Origin: Paracoccus seriniphilus
GTDB taxonomy: Bacteria > Pseudomonadota > Alphaproteobacteria > Rhodobacterales > Rhodobacteraceae
Length of the DNA stretch: 64,000 bases
NCBI RefSeq assembly: GCF_028553745.1
Contig: NZ_CP067129.1
Location: 1,470,501 to 1,534,500 of the forward strand
Direction of reading: 5' to 3'
Both the position numbers and the translations under genes were made by a program. The notes beneath the pieces are model-generated. The model was not told where the DNA came from. It saw only the letters and a program-made list of their open reading frames with translations, and did no database searches. Positions 7,078 through 16,750 of the stretch are shown here, piece after piece. Positions within the stretch are counted from its first letter, which is position 1. Each line of letters begins with the position of its first letter.

Positions 7078-9699
7078 TCATTCGGCAGCCTCCATTTGCC
7101 TGACCTGCCCCAGCAGCACGGCAATTTCAGGTCGGCATGATCCGCAGTTGGTTCCCGCTCCGGTGCAGTCGCCGACCCTTGCCACGCTGCAGGCCTGCCC
7201 GCTGGCGATGGCTTCCCGGATCGTGTTCATGCCAACATTGAGGCATGCGCATACAACCGGGCCGGGGTCGGATGCATCGCGACCGGGGCGCCCTGACAGC
7301 GGCGCAGTTCCGGTCGATCCAAGTTGCGCCGCAATATGGTCACGCGACAGGGAAACAGGATTGCGGGACACGAAGAGAGCCGCCAGCAATGTATCACCGT
7401 CAAGAAATGCAAGGCGGGCGGTGCCGGTTGCCGGGTCGGAGATGCTCTGGCACCGGGCATCCGGCAGGGAAAACAGGGCGCGGGCATAGGTTTCCCAATC
7501 CTGCGCCTCTCTGGTTCCGGCCAATTCGCTTCGCCAGCCTTTCGCCACGCAACAGCGCGCCCAATAGGTGCAATCAGGCCGGAATTCGGTGGTGCTGATG
7601 GCAAAACCGAACCATGCGGTGTCATGGGGCGCAATGGCGACTGCGGCGGCCTTGCTCTCCGGTTGGCCAGACACTGGATCAACGATGCTTGATACCAGCG
7701 CATCGATACGACCCGTCGGGGCGCTCTGTCCGCTCCAATGCATGGGCGCAAAGACGTGACCGCACCGCACGCGGTCGGTGACCAATGCGCGCAGGATGCA
7801 GCGGCCTGCGGGACTGCTGACCTCGACCAGACCGGCAGGCGGAATCCCAAGCTGCGCCGCATCATCAGGGTGTATTTCGAGGAACGGCTCTCCCAGATGC
7901 TGGTTCAGCCGCGGCGATTTGCCGGTGCGCGTCATCGTGTGCCATTGGTCGCGGATGCGACCGGTGTTCAGGCGGAAGGGAAAAGCGGCATCGGTTTGTG
8001 CAACCGGTGGACGCGCGCTCACGGGGATCATTCGTGCCTGGCCATTATCGGTGAAGAAGCCACCGTCGGCGAAGAAACGCGCCTGCTGGCCTTGGGCCGT
8101 GATGGGCCAGCGGGTAGGGGGCAGCGCATCGTACCCGTCCCGGCCCAGCCCGGTCAGTCCGGAGATGTCGAAGTCACGTCCTTCGGCCGCCGCGATGGCC
8201 GACAGCCGCGCATGTTCGTCGAATATCTGGGCCGGGCTGGAATAGTCGAAGGCCTCGGTCCAGCCCATGCGGCGGCCAACCTCGGCCATGATGTCCCAAT
8301 CGTGGCGCGCCTGGCCCGGTGCGCGCATGATGGCCCGCTGGCGGCTGATGGTGCGGTCGGAATTGGTGACGGTGCCGTCCTTTTCTCCCCAGCCGGTGGC
8401 GGGCAACAACACATCTGCCAGACGCGCGGTATCTGTCCGGGCGGTCAGGTCGCTGACGACCGTAAAATCGCAACCGGCAATGGCCTCTTGCACGATATTG
8501 GCGTCGGGCATGGTGGCGGCAGGATTGGTGCAGACGATCCACAATGCCTTGATGTGGCCGCTGCGGACCCGGTCGAACAAATCAACGGCTTTCAGTCCCG
8601 CCTGGGCAGGGATTGCGGGTGCATTCCAGAAGTCGCGCAGCCTTTCGCGGTGGTCGGGATTTTCCAGATCCAGATGGCAGGCCAGAGAGTTGGCCAGACC
8701 GCCAACCTCTCGTCCGCCCATCGCATTGGGTTGCCCGGTTACGGAGAACGGCCCCATGCCGGGTTTGCCGATACGTCCTGTCGCCAGATGACAGTTGATG
8801 ATCGCATTGACCTTGTCGGTCCCTGACGACGATTGGTTCACTCCCTGGCTGAAGACTGTGACGACCTTTTCCGTGCCCAGCCACAACTGGCAGAATTCAT
8901 CGATCTGATCAGGGGGCAGACCGGTGGCTGCGCCATCCTCGGCCAACGCGACACGCAAGGAGTCGTCAAAACCCGAGACGTGCCGGAGGTATTCGCGGTT
9001 CACCGCGCCGCCTGCATGGATTGCGGCGAGAAGGCGGTTGAACAAGGCCACGTCGCTGCCTGGTTCCAGTGCCAGATGCAGATCTGCCAGATCGCAGGTC
9101 GCCGTGCGGCGCGGGTCGATGACGACGACACGCATGTCGGGGCGGGCCTCTTTCGCGGCGGCGATGCGTTGATACAGGACCGGGTGGCACCAAGCCAGAT
9201 TGCTGCCGGTCAGAACGACCAGATCGGCCAATTCCAGATCCTCGTAAGTTCCCGGAACCGTGTCCGCGCCAAAGGCGCGCTTGTGCCCCGCCACGGTCGA
9301 GGCCATGCAGAGGCGGGAATTGGTATCGATATTGGCTGACCCGATAAACCCCTTCATCAGCTTGTTGGCGACATAGTAATCCTCGGTCAGGAGCTGACCC
9401 GAGACATAGAAAGCGACGGAATCCGGCCCATGCGTCGCGATTGTTTGCGAGAATCGCTCGGCGACCAATGCCAGCGCGCTGTCCCAGTCACTTTCGATGC
9501 CATTGATGCGCGGGGCCAGCAGCCGGTCATCCAGAGACAGGGTTTCGCCCAATGCAAAGCCCTTTGAACACAGGCGCCCCTGGTTGGCCGGATGGTCGGG
9601 ATCGCCGCGCAGGGTGACGCCGCCCTGACCATCGGCTTTGGCCAGGATGCCGCATCCGACCCCGCAATATGCACAGGTGGTCCGGATCTCGTCGGTCAT
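7078..9699 (-). CDS. nasA: Assimilatory nitrate reductase catalytic subunit
   Basis: This 873-residue cytoplasmic molybdopterin enzyme reduces nitrate to nitrite. The N-terminus holds a [4Fe-4S] motif with Cys9, Cys12, Cys16 and Cys44. The central region is the bis-MGD oxidoreductase fold (for example VFSQGVNQSSSGTDKVNAI), and a dinucleotide-binding domain follows near residue 600 (FPFRLNTGRIRDQWHTMTR). The last ~60 residues form a BFD-like [2Fe-2S] domain with Cys residues in VVCACLN and GAGTNCGSC. It has no flavin or NADH domain, so electrons must come from a partner. NirB with the NirD ferredoxin is the obvious candidate, as reported for the Paracoccus Nas system. Its ATG overlaps the nirD stop by 4 bp, and it is the last gene of the operon. 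Confidence 0.95.
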   Translation of the reverse strand: MTDEIRTTCAYCGVGCGILAKADGQGGVTLRGDPDHPANQGRLCSKGFALGETLSLDDRLLAPRINGIESDWDSALALVAERFSQTIATHGPDSVAFYVSGQLLTEDYYVANKLMKGFIGSANIDTNSRLCMASTVAGHKRAFGADTVPGTYEDLELADLVVLTGSNLAWCHPVLYQRIAAAKEARPDMRVVVIDPRRTATCDLADLHLALEPGSDVALFNRLLAAIHAGGAVNREYLRHVSGFDDSLRVALAEDGAATGLPPDQIDEFCQLWLGTEKVVTVFSQGVNQSSSGTDKVNAIINCHLATGRIGKPGMGPFSVTGQPNAMGGREVGGLANSLACHLDLENPDHRERLRDFWNAPAIPAQAGLKAVDLFDRVRSGHIKALWIVCTNPAATMPDANIVQEAIAGCDFTVVSDLTARTDTARLADVLLPATGWGEKDGTVTNSDRTISRQRAIMRAPGQARHDWDIMAEVGRRMGWTEAFDYSSPAQIFDEHARLSAIAAAEGRDFDISGLTGLGRDGYDALPPTRWPITAQGQQARFFADGGFFTDNGQARMIPVSARPPVAQTDAAFPFRLNTGRIRDQWHTMTRTGKSPRLNQHLGEPFLEIHPDDAAQLGIPPAGLVEVSSPAGRCILRALVTDRVRCGHVFAPMHWSGQSAPTGRIDALVSSIVDPVSGQPESKAAAVAIAPHDTAWFGFAISTTEFRPDCTYWARCCVAKGWRSELAGTREAQDWETYARALFSLPDARCQSISDPATGTARLAFLDGDTLLAALFVSRNPVSLSRDHIAAQLGSTGTAPLSGRPGRDASDPGPVVCACLNVGMNTIREAIASGQACSVARVGDCTGAGTNCGSCRPEIAVLLGQVRQMEAAE

Positions 9700-10031
9700 G
9701 CAACCCGCTCCCGCCGCAGCCCTTGCGTGTCCAGCATGATGCGTCCGGCCTCGACCCGGAGGGGATAGGTGTTGACTGCCCCCGTATCAGATCCCTGAGC
9801 CAGCCCGGTATCCAGCCGCAGAACCATGTTGTGCAGCGGGCATGTCACCGATTTGCCATGCACGATACCTTCGGACAGGGGGCCTCCCTTATGGGGGCAG
9901 CTGTCATCGATGGCAAAGACTTCGTCATCAATGGTGCGAAAGATCGCGATGCAGCCCATATGGGTCTTCACCACGCGGGCGCCCCGTTCGGGGATGTCGT
10001 TCAATGCGCCGATATCGGTCCAACAGGTCAT
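9696..10031 (-). CDS. nirD: Nitrite reductase small subunit with complete Rieske motif
   Basis: This 111-residue protein starts with MTCWTDIG at 10031, whose ATG overlaps the nirB stop by 4 bp. The larger open frame upstream is not homologous. It has all four Rieske [2Fe-2S] ligands: Cys45 and His47 in SCPHKGG, and Cys64 and His67 in TCPLHN. Enterobacterial NirD lacks the cluster, whereas the Paracoccus homologue NasG is a Rieske ferredoxin. It therefore probably passes electrons from NirB towards the siroheme and possibly on to NasA. Overlaps at both ends (ATGA with nirB and with nasA) indicate tightly coupled translation. Confidence 0.93.
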   Translation of the reverse strand: MTCWTDIGALNDIPERGARVVKTHMGCIAIFRTIDDEVFAIDDSCPHKGGPLSEGIVHGKSVTCPLHNMVLRLDTGLAQGSDTGAVNTYPLRVEAGRIMLDTQGLRRERVA

Positions 10032-12472
10032 TCCGCGGCCTCCATGGTCAGATCTGCAAGGGGGGAATACAGTTCGCGGTAGCTGGCCTTGGTGCGTTCT
10101 GCCCAGGGGTCTTGCTGCATGAACTGCTGGGCGAAATGGAACCGCTCGGCCAGTGCCTTGCGGCTGTCTCCATCCGTCACCACACGTTCGACGATGTGAT
10201 CCAGGCCGACATTGTCCAGCCACTTGTACATCCGCTCAAGATAGGCGGCTTCTTCGCGATACAGCTGGATGACCGCTGCGCAGTATTCCATGACCTCGTC
10301 TTCGGTCTTGACGGTGCACATGATCACCGTGCCCTGGATATGCAGGCCAGCCGCACCACCGATATGCAGGATATAGCCTGAATCGACGCAGATCACGCCC
10401 ACATCCTTGCAGGTGCTTTCGGCACAGTTGCGCGGACAACCCGATACCGCCATCTTGACCTTGGCGGGCGTCCATGCCCCCCACAGGGCCTTTTCCAGAC
10501 GGATGCCAAGACCTGTACTGTCCTGTGTCCCAAAACGACAATGGTCGGTGCCGACACAGGTTTTCACCGTGCGCAGGCCCTTGGCATAGGCCTGTCCGCT
10601 GACCATGCCGGCCGCGTTCAGATCGGCCCAGATGTCGGGCAGGTCCTGCTTCTTGACGCCCAGCAGGTCGATGCGCTGTCCGCCGGTGACCTTGACGGTC
10701 TGTACCTGGTACTTGTCTGCCGCATCGGCGATCGCGCGCAGTTCATCGGCAGTGGTGATGCCACCCCACATGCGTGGCACGACGGAATAGGTGCCGTCCT
10801 TCTGGATATTGGAATGCATGCGTTCGTTCACGAAACGGCTTTGATCGTCGTCGCGGTATTCGCCGGGCCAGTCGCAAAGCAGATAGTAGTTCAGTGCCGG
10901 ACGACACGAGGCGCAGCCGCAGGATGTTTTCCAGCCGCATTCCTGCATGACGGCAGCCATCGACTTCAGTTCCCGTGACTTGATCAGGCGGCGGACATCC
11001 ATATGGGTCAGCGATGTGCAGGAACACATCGGCTTGACGGTCTCGACCTCGAAGCTGTCGCCAAGAGTCATGGCCATGACCTGTTCCACCAGACCGGTGC
11101 AGGTGCCACAGGATGCGCTGGCCTTGGTCTGCTCGCGCACATCGGTCAGCGTCCGGGCACCGCCCTGGATCGCATCGACGATGCGGGATTTGCATATGCC
11201 GTTGCAGCCGCAGATTTCTGCGTCAGCCGGTAAGGCTGCAACGGCCGCCAAAGGGTCCGCCTGGGCACCCCCCTGGAACGCGGGGCCAAAGATCAGCGTG
11301 TCGCGCATGTCGCTGATGTCCGTGCGGTCCTTGATCAGACCGTGAAACCATGGACCGTCGCCGGTATCGCCATACATGACGGCCCCGATCAGGCGCTGGC
11401 CTTCAAGCACAAGTCGCTTGTAGATACCACGCGCGGGATCGCGGAAGATGATATCCTCGCGATCGTCAGCATCGGCGAAATCACCCGCGCTGAACAGATC
11501 GCAGCCGGTCACCTTCAGCTTGGTTGCGACCTCTTTCGGGGCAAAGCTTGCGGGCGTGTCACCCAATGTATCGGCGGCCACCCTGGCCTGATCGTAAAGC
11601 GGCGCGACCAGGCCGAAAACCGCGCCCTGATGTTCGACGCATTCCCCGATTGCCAGAATATTCGGGTCCGATGTGATCATGGCGTCATCGACGTGGATGC
11701 CGCGACCGACAGCCAGACCGGCCTCTTTGGCCAGTGCCACATTGGGACGGATCCCCACGGCCATGACCAGCAGGTCGCAGGCGATGACACGGCCGTCATC
11801 CAGGCGCAGACCGCTGACATGACCGTCGGTGCCGATGATTTCCGAAGAATTGGCCGAGGTGAGGACGGTAATGCCCTTTGCCTCCAGTGCCTTTTTCAGA
11901 AGGTATCCCGCCGCTTCGTCCAGCTGACGTTCCATAAGGTGGCCCATGACGTGAATGACGGTAACATCGACACCACGTGCCGCCATGCCGGCGGCGGCTT
12001 CGAGCCCAAGCAGCCCGCCGCCGATGACCACGGCCTTTGCCCCCGGTTTCTTGGCCAGACCCATCATGCGTTCGGTATCATCCAGATCGCGATAGGGGAT
12101 GACACCCTGCAGATCATGGCCCGGCAGCGGGATCATGAAGGGGTTCGACCCGGTGGCCATGACAAGGCGGTCATAGGCGAGTTCACCCCTCTCGCCGATG
12201 ACGACGCGGCGCTCGCGGTCGATCCTCTGGACCTTTTCGCCAAAGCGACAGGTCACGGATTGCGCAGCGTACCAATCATCATCATGGGTGACGATCTCGG
12301 CATAGGTCTTGTCGCCCGACAGCACCGGCGACAGCATCAGCCGGTTGTAATTTCCGCGCGGTTCGGCGTTGAACAGGGTGACGTTCCATTCACCCGGTTG
12401 GGTTTCGAAAAGATGCTCCAGCATCCGGCCCGAGGCCATCCCGGCCCCTATGACGATCAGGTTTCTGGTCAT
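10028..12472 (-). CDS. nirB: Assimilatory NAD(P)H nitrite reductase large subunit
   Basis: This 814-residue cytoplasmic flavoprotein carries out six-electron reduction of nitrite to ammonium. It begins with the FAD site LIVIGAGMASGRM, then has an NAD-binding segment (AVVIGGGLLGLEAA). Two Cys-rich BFD-type segments follow: ICGCNGICKS with SCGTC, and MCSCTS with SCGCASC. The C-terminal sulfite/nitrite reductase domain binds siroheme and [4Fe-4S] through KTCVGTDHCRFG and SGCPRNCAEST. The length is near the family norm. It begins 3 bp after the tandem ABC ATPase gene and ends overlapping nirD. It probably supplies electrons to both nitrite and nitrate reduction, since no separate electron-donor flavoprotein is encoded in the unit. 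Confidence 0.96.
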   Translation of the reverse strand: MTRNLIVIGAGMASGRMLEHLFETQPGEWNVTLFNAEPRGNYNRLMLSPVLSGDKTYAEIVTHDDDWYAAQSVTCRFGEKVQRIDRERRVVIGERGELAYDRLVMATGSNPFMIPLPGHDLQGVIPYRDLDDTERMMGLAKKPGAKAVVIGGGLLGLEAAAGMAARGVDVTVIHVMGHLMERQLDEAAGYLLKKALEAKGITVLTSANSSEIIGTDGHVSGLRLDDGRVIACDLLVMAVGIRPNVALAKEAGLAVGRGIHVDDAMITSDPNILAIGECVEHQGAVFGLVAPLYDQARVAADTLGDTPASFAPKEVATKLKVTGCDLFSAGDFADADDREDIIFRDPARGIYKRLVLEGQRLIGAVMYGDTGDGPWFHGLIKDRTDISDMRDTLIFGPAFQGGAQADPLAAVAALPADAEICGCNGICKSRIVDAIQGGARTLTDVREQTKASASCGTCTGLVEQVMAMTLGDSFEVETVKPMCSCTSLTHMDVRRLIKSRELKSMAAVMQECGWKTSCGCASCRPALNYYLLCDWPGEYRDDDQSRFVNERMHSNIQKDGTYSVVPRMWGGITTADELRAIADAADKYQVQTVKVTGGQRIDLLGVKKQDLPDIWADLNAAGMVSGQAYAKGLRTVKTCVGTDHCRFGTQDSTGLGIRLEKALWGAWTPAKVKMAVSGCPRNCAESTCKDVGVICVDSGYILHIGGAAGLHIQGTVIMCTVKTEDEVMEYCAAVIQLYREEAAYLERMYKWLDNVGLDHIVERVVTDGDSRKALAERFHFAQQFMQQDPWAERTKASYRELYSPLADLTMEAAE

Positions 12473-12475
12473 GGC

Positions 12476-14158
12476 TTACTCCGCAGCGATGGGGTTGCGT
12501 TTCGGTTTGGCGCCGTGTTCATATTCCGTAAGGAAATCAAGAACCTCTTGGCGATAGGCATAATAGTCTGGATGCGCCAGCAGCGCCTTGCGCGTGCGTG
12601 GACGTGGCAGGTTCACATCGGTGATCTTGCCGATGGTGGCTTGCGGTCCGTTGGTCATCATGACGACGCGGTCGGCCAGCAGGATCGCTTCATCGACATC
12701 ATGGGTGACACAGATGGCGGTGACCTTGGTGCGTGACCACACCTCCATCAGGACCTCTTGCAGTTCCCAGCGGGTCAGGCTGTCCAGCATGCCGAAGGGT
12801 TCGTCCAGCAACAGCAGCTTGGGAGAAAGGGCAAAGGCTCGGGCAATGCCGACACGCTGCTTCATGCCGTTCGACATGGATTGCGCACCACGGTCCATGG
12901 CATCGGCCAGGCCGACCCGTTCAAGATAGTATTCAACGACTTCCTGGCGTTCCGCCGGGCTGGCCCTGGGATAGACCTTGTCGACGCCGATCGCGACGTT
13001 TTCCTTGGCGGTCAGCCATGGGAACAGGTTGGGCGACTGGAATACGACCGCGCGTTCGGGATCGGCCCCGACGACATGGCTGCCGTCCAATGTAATCGCG
13101 CCCTTCGATATCTCGTTCAGGCCCGCAGCCATTGTCAGCACGGTCGATTTCCCGCAGCCTGAATGACCGATCAGGCTGATGAACTCGCCCTGATTGACCT
13201 TGAGGTTGAAATCCTCGACCACGGTCAGCGGACCCTTGGGTGTGGGGTAGACCTTGTGCAGTTGTGAGAAATCCAGGAACCGCCGGTCGATCATGCCGTC
13301 GCGGGCGTCGCGCAACGCGTTTGGGATCATCTTGTGGACAGGCGTGACATCGGGCAGCCCCCGCGTTTCCGTGGATTTGGCCGCGAAACCGACATCCATC
13401 AGATATTGCGTGACCGAGGCGCGCAGCTTCTTGAACCCGGCGTCATGGTTCATCGCATCGCGGTTGCGCGGGCGGGGGATGTTCACCGTCACCGGATCGG
13501 CCAGGGTCCCATCGGGGTTCAGGACGATGATGCGGTCGGCAAGCAGGATCGCCTCATCCACGTCATTGGTGATCAGGATGCAGGTCTTCTTGTCGGCTTC
13601 CCAGATCTCCAGAATTTCATCGGCCAGATTTGCACGGGTCAGGGCATCCAATGCCGACAGCGGTTCGTCCAGCAGCAGCAGATCGGGTTCCATCGCAAGC
13701 GCGCGGGCAACGGCGACGCGCTGACGCATTCCGCCCGAGAGTTCCGACGGATAGCGATGTGCCGCATGGGGCAGGCCAACCATGGCGATATAGCTGTCGG
13801 CCTTTGTCGCACGTTCGGCCTTGGACAGCCTGGCGTGAACCGCATCGATGGCCAGCATCACGTTGCCGCGGACAGTCAGCCAGGGCATCAGGCTGTAGCT
13901 TTGAAAGACCAGCCCACGGTCGGGGCCTGGGCCGGTGATCGCATCGCCACGAAAGGTCAGGCTTCCGGTGTCGGGCTGTTCCAGTCCCGCGATCAGATTC
14001 ATCAGGGTCGATTTTCCCGTGCCCGAGAAGCCGAGGATGGCAAGGAATTCGCCCTCGGCCACATCAAGTGTGATGTCGCGCAGGATCTGTGTGTGATCTG
14101 TTCCCTGGCCGAAACCCTTGCTGACATTCTTGAACTGCAGGATGCTCATGCCGGTCAC
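12476..14158 (-). CDS. Nitrate ABC transporter, two fused ATP-binding domains (NrtC/NrtD-like)
   Basis: This 560-residue protein consists of two complete ABC ATPase domains in tandem. Domain 1 has Walker A at residues 43-51 (GFSGTGKST), signature LSGGMRQRV and Walker B LLLLDEP. Its switch loop reads ITNDVDEA, with Asn198 replacing the usual His. Domain 2 has Walker A at 331-339 (GHSGCGKST), an altered signature MSNGMKQRV and a normal switch His486 in VTHDVDEA. It would drive nitrate import with NrtA and NrtB. In cyanobacteria NrtC and NrtD are separate proteins. I took the GTG at 14158, which overlaps the nrtB stop. An ATG three codons later (14149) is equally possible. Confidence 0.92.
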   Translation of the reverse strand: MTGMSILQFKNVSKGFGQGTDHTQILRDITLDVAEGEFLAILGFSGTGKSTLMNLIAGLEQPDTGSLTFRGDAITGPGPDRGLVFQSYSLMPWLTVRGNVMLAIDAVHARLSKAERATKADSYIAMVGLPHAAHRYPSELSGGMRQRVAVARALAMEPDLLLLDEPLSALDALTRANLADEILEIWEADKKTCILITNDVDEAILLADRIIVLNPDGTLADPVTVNIPRPRNRDAMNHDAGFKKLRASVTQYLMDVGFAAKSTETRGLPDVTPVHKMIPNALRDARDGMIDRRFLDFSQLHKVYPTPKGPLTVVEDFNLKVNQGEFISLIGHSGCGKSTVLTMAAGLNEISKGAITLDGSHVVGADPERAVVFQSPNLFPWLTAKENVAIGVDKVYPRASPAERQEVVEYYLERVGLADAMDRGAQSMSNGMKQRVGIARAFALSPKLLLLDEPFGMLDSLTRWELQEVLMEVWSRTKVTAICVTHDVDEAILLADRVVMMTNGPQATIGKITDVNLPRPRTRKALLAHPDYYAYRQEVLDFLTEYEHGAKPKRNPIAAE

Positions 14159-15237
14159 CGCTGCGCCGAAAAGGTAAAGAATGACTGCATGGCGAACATC
14201 ACGCGATCCAGCAGGAAGCCGATGATGCCGATGGTCAGCACCGCGACGATAATGCGTGCCAGCGATTGCGAAGAGCCGTTCTGAAACTCGTCCCAGACGA
14301 ATTTGCCAAGACCGGGGTTCTGGGCCAGCATCTCGGCGGCGATCAGAACCATCCAGCCAACCCCCAGCGACAGGCGAAGGCCGGTAAAGATCAGGGGCAG
14401 GGCAGAGGGAAGCACCAGCTTTGTGATCTTGGTATAGGTATTCATCTTCAACACGCGGCTGACGCTGATCAGATCGCGATCAATCGAGGCAACTCCCAGG
14501 GACGTGTTGATCAGCGTTGGCCACAGCGAACACAGCGTCACGGTAATGGCCGATACAAGGAATGATTTGGAAAACAGCCCGTCGTTCGTGGCATAGACTG
14601 CGCTGACAACCATGGTCACGATCGGCAACCATGCAAGCGGCGATACCGGCTTGAAAATCTGGATCAGCGGGTTCAGTGCCGCATTGGCCGTGGGCGAAAG
14701 GCCCGCAGCGATGCCAAGCGGAATGGCGATCGCCGAAGCGATCAGGAAGCCGAAGAACACCGTTTTGATCGAGGTCCAGATTTGACCGTAATAGGTCGGC
14801 GATCCGGTATAGGCGATGTCCTTCACCTCGGATGCGCGTCCGGCATCGATCAGCCGTTGGTTGCGCTGTTCCAGACGTTCGTCGAACTTGGCCTGTTTTT
14901 CCCATTTGACGGTGGCATCATGATGCAAGCCCTTCGCCTCGGTCCATACGGCGACGGGACCGGGTATGGCCCCAAGCGAAGTCACGACCTTGGGCGCCAG
15001 CGTCGACCACAGCATCAGGAACACGACGATGGACAGCAGGGGCACACCCAGCAGACGCCAGACATCCTTTAGCTGGCCACGTGGGTTATCACCGGCGAGG
15101 GCCTTGATCAGAGGTGCGATCCAGGCAAGGCCCAGCACCGAAAACCATGCGTCTGCCTTGTTGATGCGGGTGAACCAGATGGCGCGGCGGGCTTCGCGTT
15201 GCTTGGCTGCAAGATGTGCGGGGTCGACAGCGGTCAT
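14155..15237 (-). CDS. nrtB: Nitrate ABC transporter permease
   Basis: This 360-residue inner-membrane protein is of the BPD_transp_1 type. The N-terminal ~150 residues include one or two hydrophobic segments (WFSVLGLAWIAPL, LLSIVVFLMLW) and a charged periplasmic-like stretch. From about residue 155 come the permease helices, with the family-typical pattern FKPVSPLAWLPIVTM and the EAA-like loop. The conserved region GVGWMVLIAAEM is typical of NrtB/SsuC permeases. The start at 15237 is preceded by CGGAGAG. It lies 59 bp after nrtA and overlaps the ATPase gene at its end. The N-terminal extension is longer than in cyanobacterial NrtB (about 280 residues). Confidence 0.93.
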   Translation of the reverse strand: MTAVDPAHLAAKQREARRAIWFTRINKADAWFSVLGLAWIAPLIKALAGDNPRGQLKDVWRLLGVPLLSIVVFLMLWSTLAPKVVTSLGAIPGPVAVWTEAKGLHHDATVKWEKQAKFDERLEQRNQRLIDAGRASEVKDIAYTGSPTYYGQIWTSIKTVFFGFLIASAIAIPLGIAAGLSPTANAALNPLIQIFKPVSPLAWLPIVTMVVSAVYATNDGLFSKSFLVSAITVTLCSLWPTLINTSLGVASIDRDLISVSRVLKMNTYTKITKLVLPSALPLIFTGLRLSLGVGWMVLIAAEMLAQNPGLGKFVWDEFQNGSSQSLARIIVAVLTIGIIGFLLDRVMFAMQSFFTFSAQR

Positions 15238-15296
15238 GGCGCTCTCCGATATGGCTATACTGAAGGGTTTGGGCCGTGGGGGGCAGCCCGTGCGGG

Positions 15297-16649
15297 TCAG
15301 CCGTTGGCGGGCTCGTCGGATTTCAGTCCGATCGGCAAGCTGTCCAGATAGGCATTGGGGGCCTTGCCGTCATAGGGGATGCCGTCGATGACATCGGCGG
15401 CGGGCGTCGGTGCCCTGTATCCGTCGCTGTCCCACGGAAAATCAGCCTCGGACGCCAGACCCTCATCGACCAGCAGACGCGCGGCCCGCAGATAGATGTC
15501 GGGGCGGTAGACCGATCTGGCGGTCTTGTCGAACCATGCGTCATCCCTGGGTTCGGAAATCTGACCCCAGCGTCGCATCTGCGTCAGGTACCAGACGGCA
15601 TCCGAATAGAACGGATATGTGGCGTTATACCGGAAAAAGACGTTGAAATCGGGCACATCGCGAATGTCTCCCTTTTCGTATTCGAAGGTGCCGGTCATGG
15701 ATGCGGCGATCACATCCTGATCGGCCCCCACGTATTCGGGCCGCGACAGGATCTCGACTGCTTCGGCGCGATTGGCATTGTCGTTTTCGTCCAGCCAGAT
15801 GGCAGCGCGGATCAGGGCCTTGGTCAGCGCAATGGTGGTGTTGGGATTTTCCGTGGCAAAGGCCTCGGTGATGCCAAAGACCTTTTCCGGGTTGTTCTTC
15901 CACAACTCGTAATCGGTGATGACCGGCACGCCGATGTCCTTGACGACGGCCTGCTGGTTCCACGGCTCGCCCACGCTATAGCCGTTGATGGTGCCTGCCT
16001 CCAGCGTTGCGGGCATCTGCGGCGGGGGCGTGACCGAAAGCGCCACATCCGCGCCGATCTGTCCCGAAGTGTCATCGGGGCTATAGAACCCGGGGTTCAG
16101 ACCACCCGCTGCCAGCCAGTAGCGCAATTCGTAATTGTGGGTCGATACGGGAAAGACCATTCCCATGTTGAACGGTTTTCCGGCCGCCTGATAGCTTTCG
16201 ACCACGGGTTTCAATGCGGATGCGCTGATCGGATGCTGGGGTTTGCCGTCGGTATCCGTCGGAATATTGGGCTTCATCTGCGCCCAGACCTCATTGGACA
16301 CGGTAATCCCGTTCCCGTTCAGATCCATCGAAAAGGGCGTGACGATATGCGCCTGTGTCCCATAGCCGATGGTTGCAGCCAGTGGCTGACCGGCCAGCAT
16401 ATGTGCGCCGTCCAGTTGTCCGCCGATCACACCGTCCAGCAGCACCTTCCAGTTGGCCTGAGCCTCCAGCGTGACGAACAGGCCCTCGTCCAGAAAATAG
16501 CCGTTTTCATAGGCCACGGCCAAGGGGGCCATATCGGTCAGCTTGATAAAGCCAAAGGTCAGTTCATCCTTTTCCAGATCCAGCATCTGGGCAAGGGCAG
16601 GGCCGCTAAGCAGGGTCGAAGCCAGCAGGCTGAAGACAAGTTTTTTCAT
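15297..16649 (-). CDS. nrtA: Periplasmic nitrate-binding protein of ABC transporter
   Basis: This 450-residue protein begins [20 protein letters not shown], a clear signal peptide, at 16649 with AGGGA 7 nt upstream. The longer open frame from 16724 runs through the regulatory leader and is not coding. The mature part matches Nrt[21 protein letters not shown] at its N-terminus, [13 protein letters not shown], and [13 protein letters not shown] near the ligand pocket. It would deliver nitrate (and perhaps nitrite) to NrtB and the tandem ATPase. It is the first structural gene after the 16742-16809 antitermination element, so its expression and that of everything downstream should depend on NasT. 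Confidence 0.95.
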   Translation of the reverse strand: MKKLVFSLLASTLLSGPALAQMLDLEKDELTFGFIKLTDMAPLAVAYENGYFLDEGLFVTLEAQANWKVLLDGVIGGQLDGAHMLAGQPLAATIGYGTQAHIVTPFSMDLNGNGITVSNEVWAQMKPNIPTDTDGKPQHPISASALKPVVESYQAAGKPFNMGMVFPVSTHNYELRYWLAAGGLNPGFYSPDDTSGQIGADVALSVTPPPQMPATLEAGTINGYSVGEPWNQQAVVKDIGVPVITDYELWKNNPEKVFGITEAFATENPNTTIALTKALIRAAIWLDENDNANRAEAVEILSRPEYVGADQDVIAASMTGTFEYEKGDIRDVPDFNVFFRYNATYPFYSDAVWYLTQMRRWGQISEPRDDAWFDKTARSVYRPDIYLRAARLLVDEGLASEADFPWDSDGYRAPTPAADVIDGIPYDGKAPNAYLDSLPIGLKSDEPANG

Positions 16650-16699
16650 GGTGTGGTCCCTGTGGTGATCCGCGGACGAAAAATGCGCCTGGACAAACG

Positions 16700-16750
16700 A
16701 AAAATAGCCGACGACCAGCCTCATGCTTTGGCACGAAGGGTCGAGCGGCT
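16700..16750 (-). terminator. Leader intrinsic terminator upstream of nrtA (attenuator)
   Basis: On the minus strand, AGCCG (16750-16746) and CGACC (16743-16739) pair with GGTCG (16716-16712) and CGGCT (16710-16706). They form a two-part stem with a small internal loop, followed by ATTTTT at 16705-16700. The stop would fall about 50 nt before the nrtA ATG. The 5' arm overlaps the loop and 3' arm of the second hexaloop hairpin (16757-16742), so the two structures exclude each other. This fits premature termination that is relieved when NasT stabilises the upstream hairpin. Confidence 0.75.
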
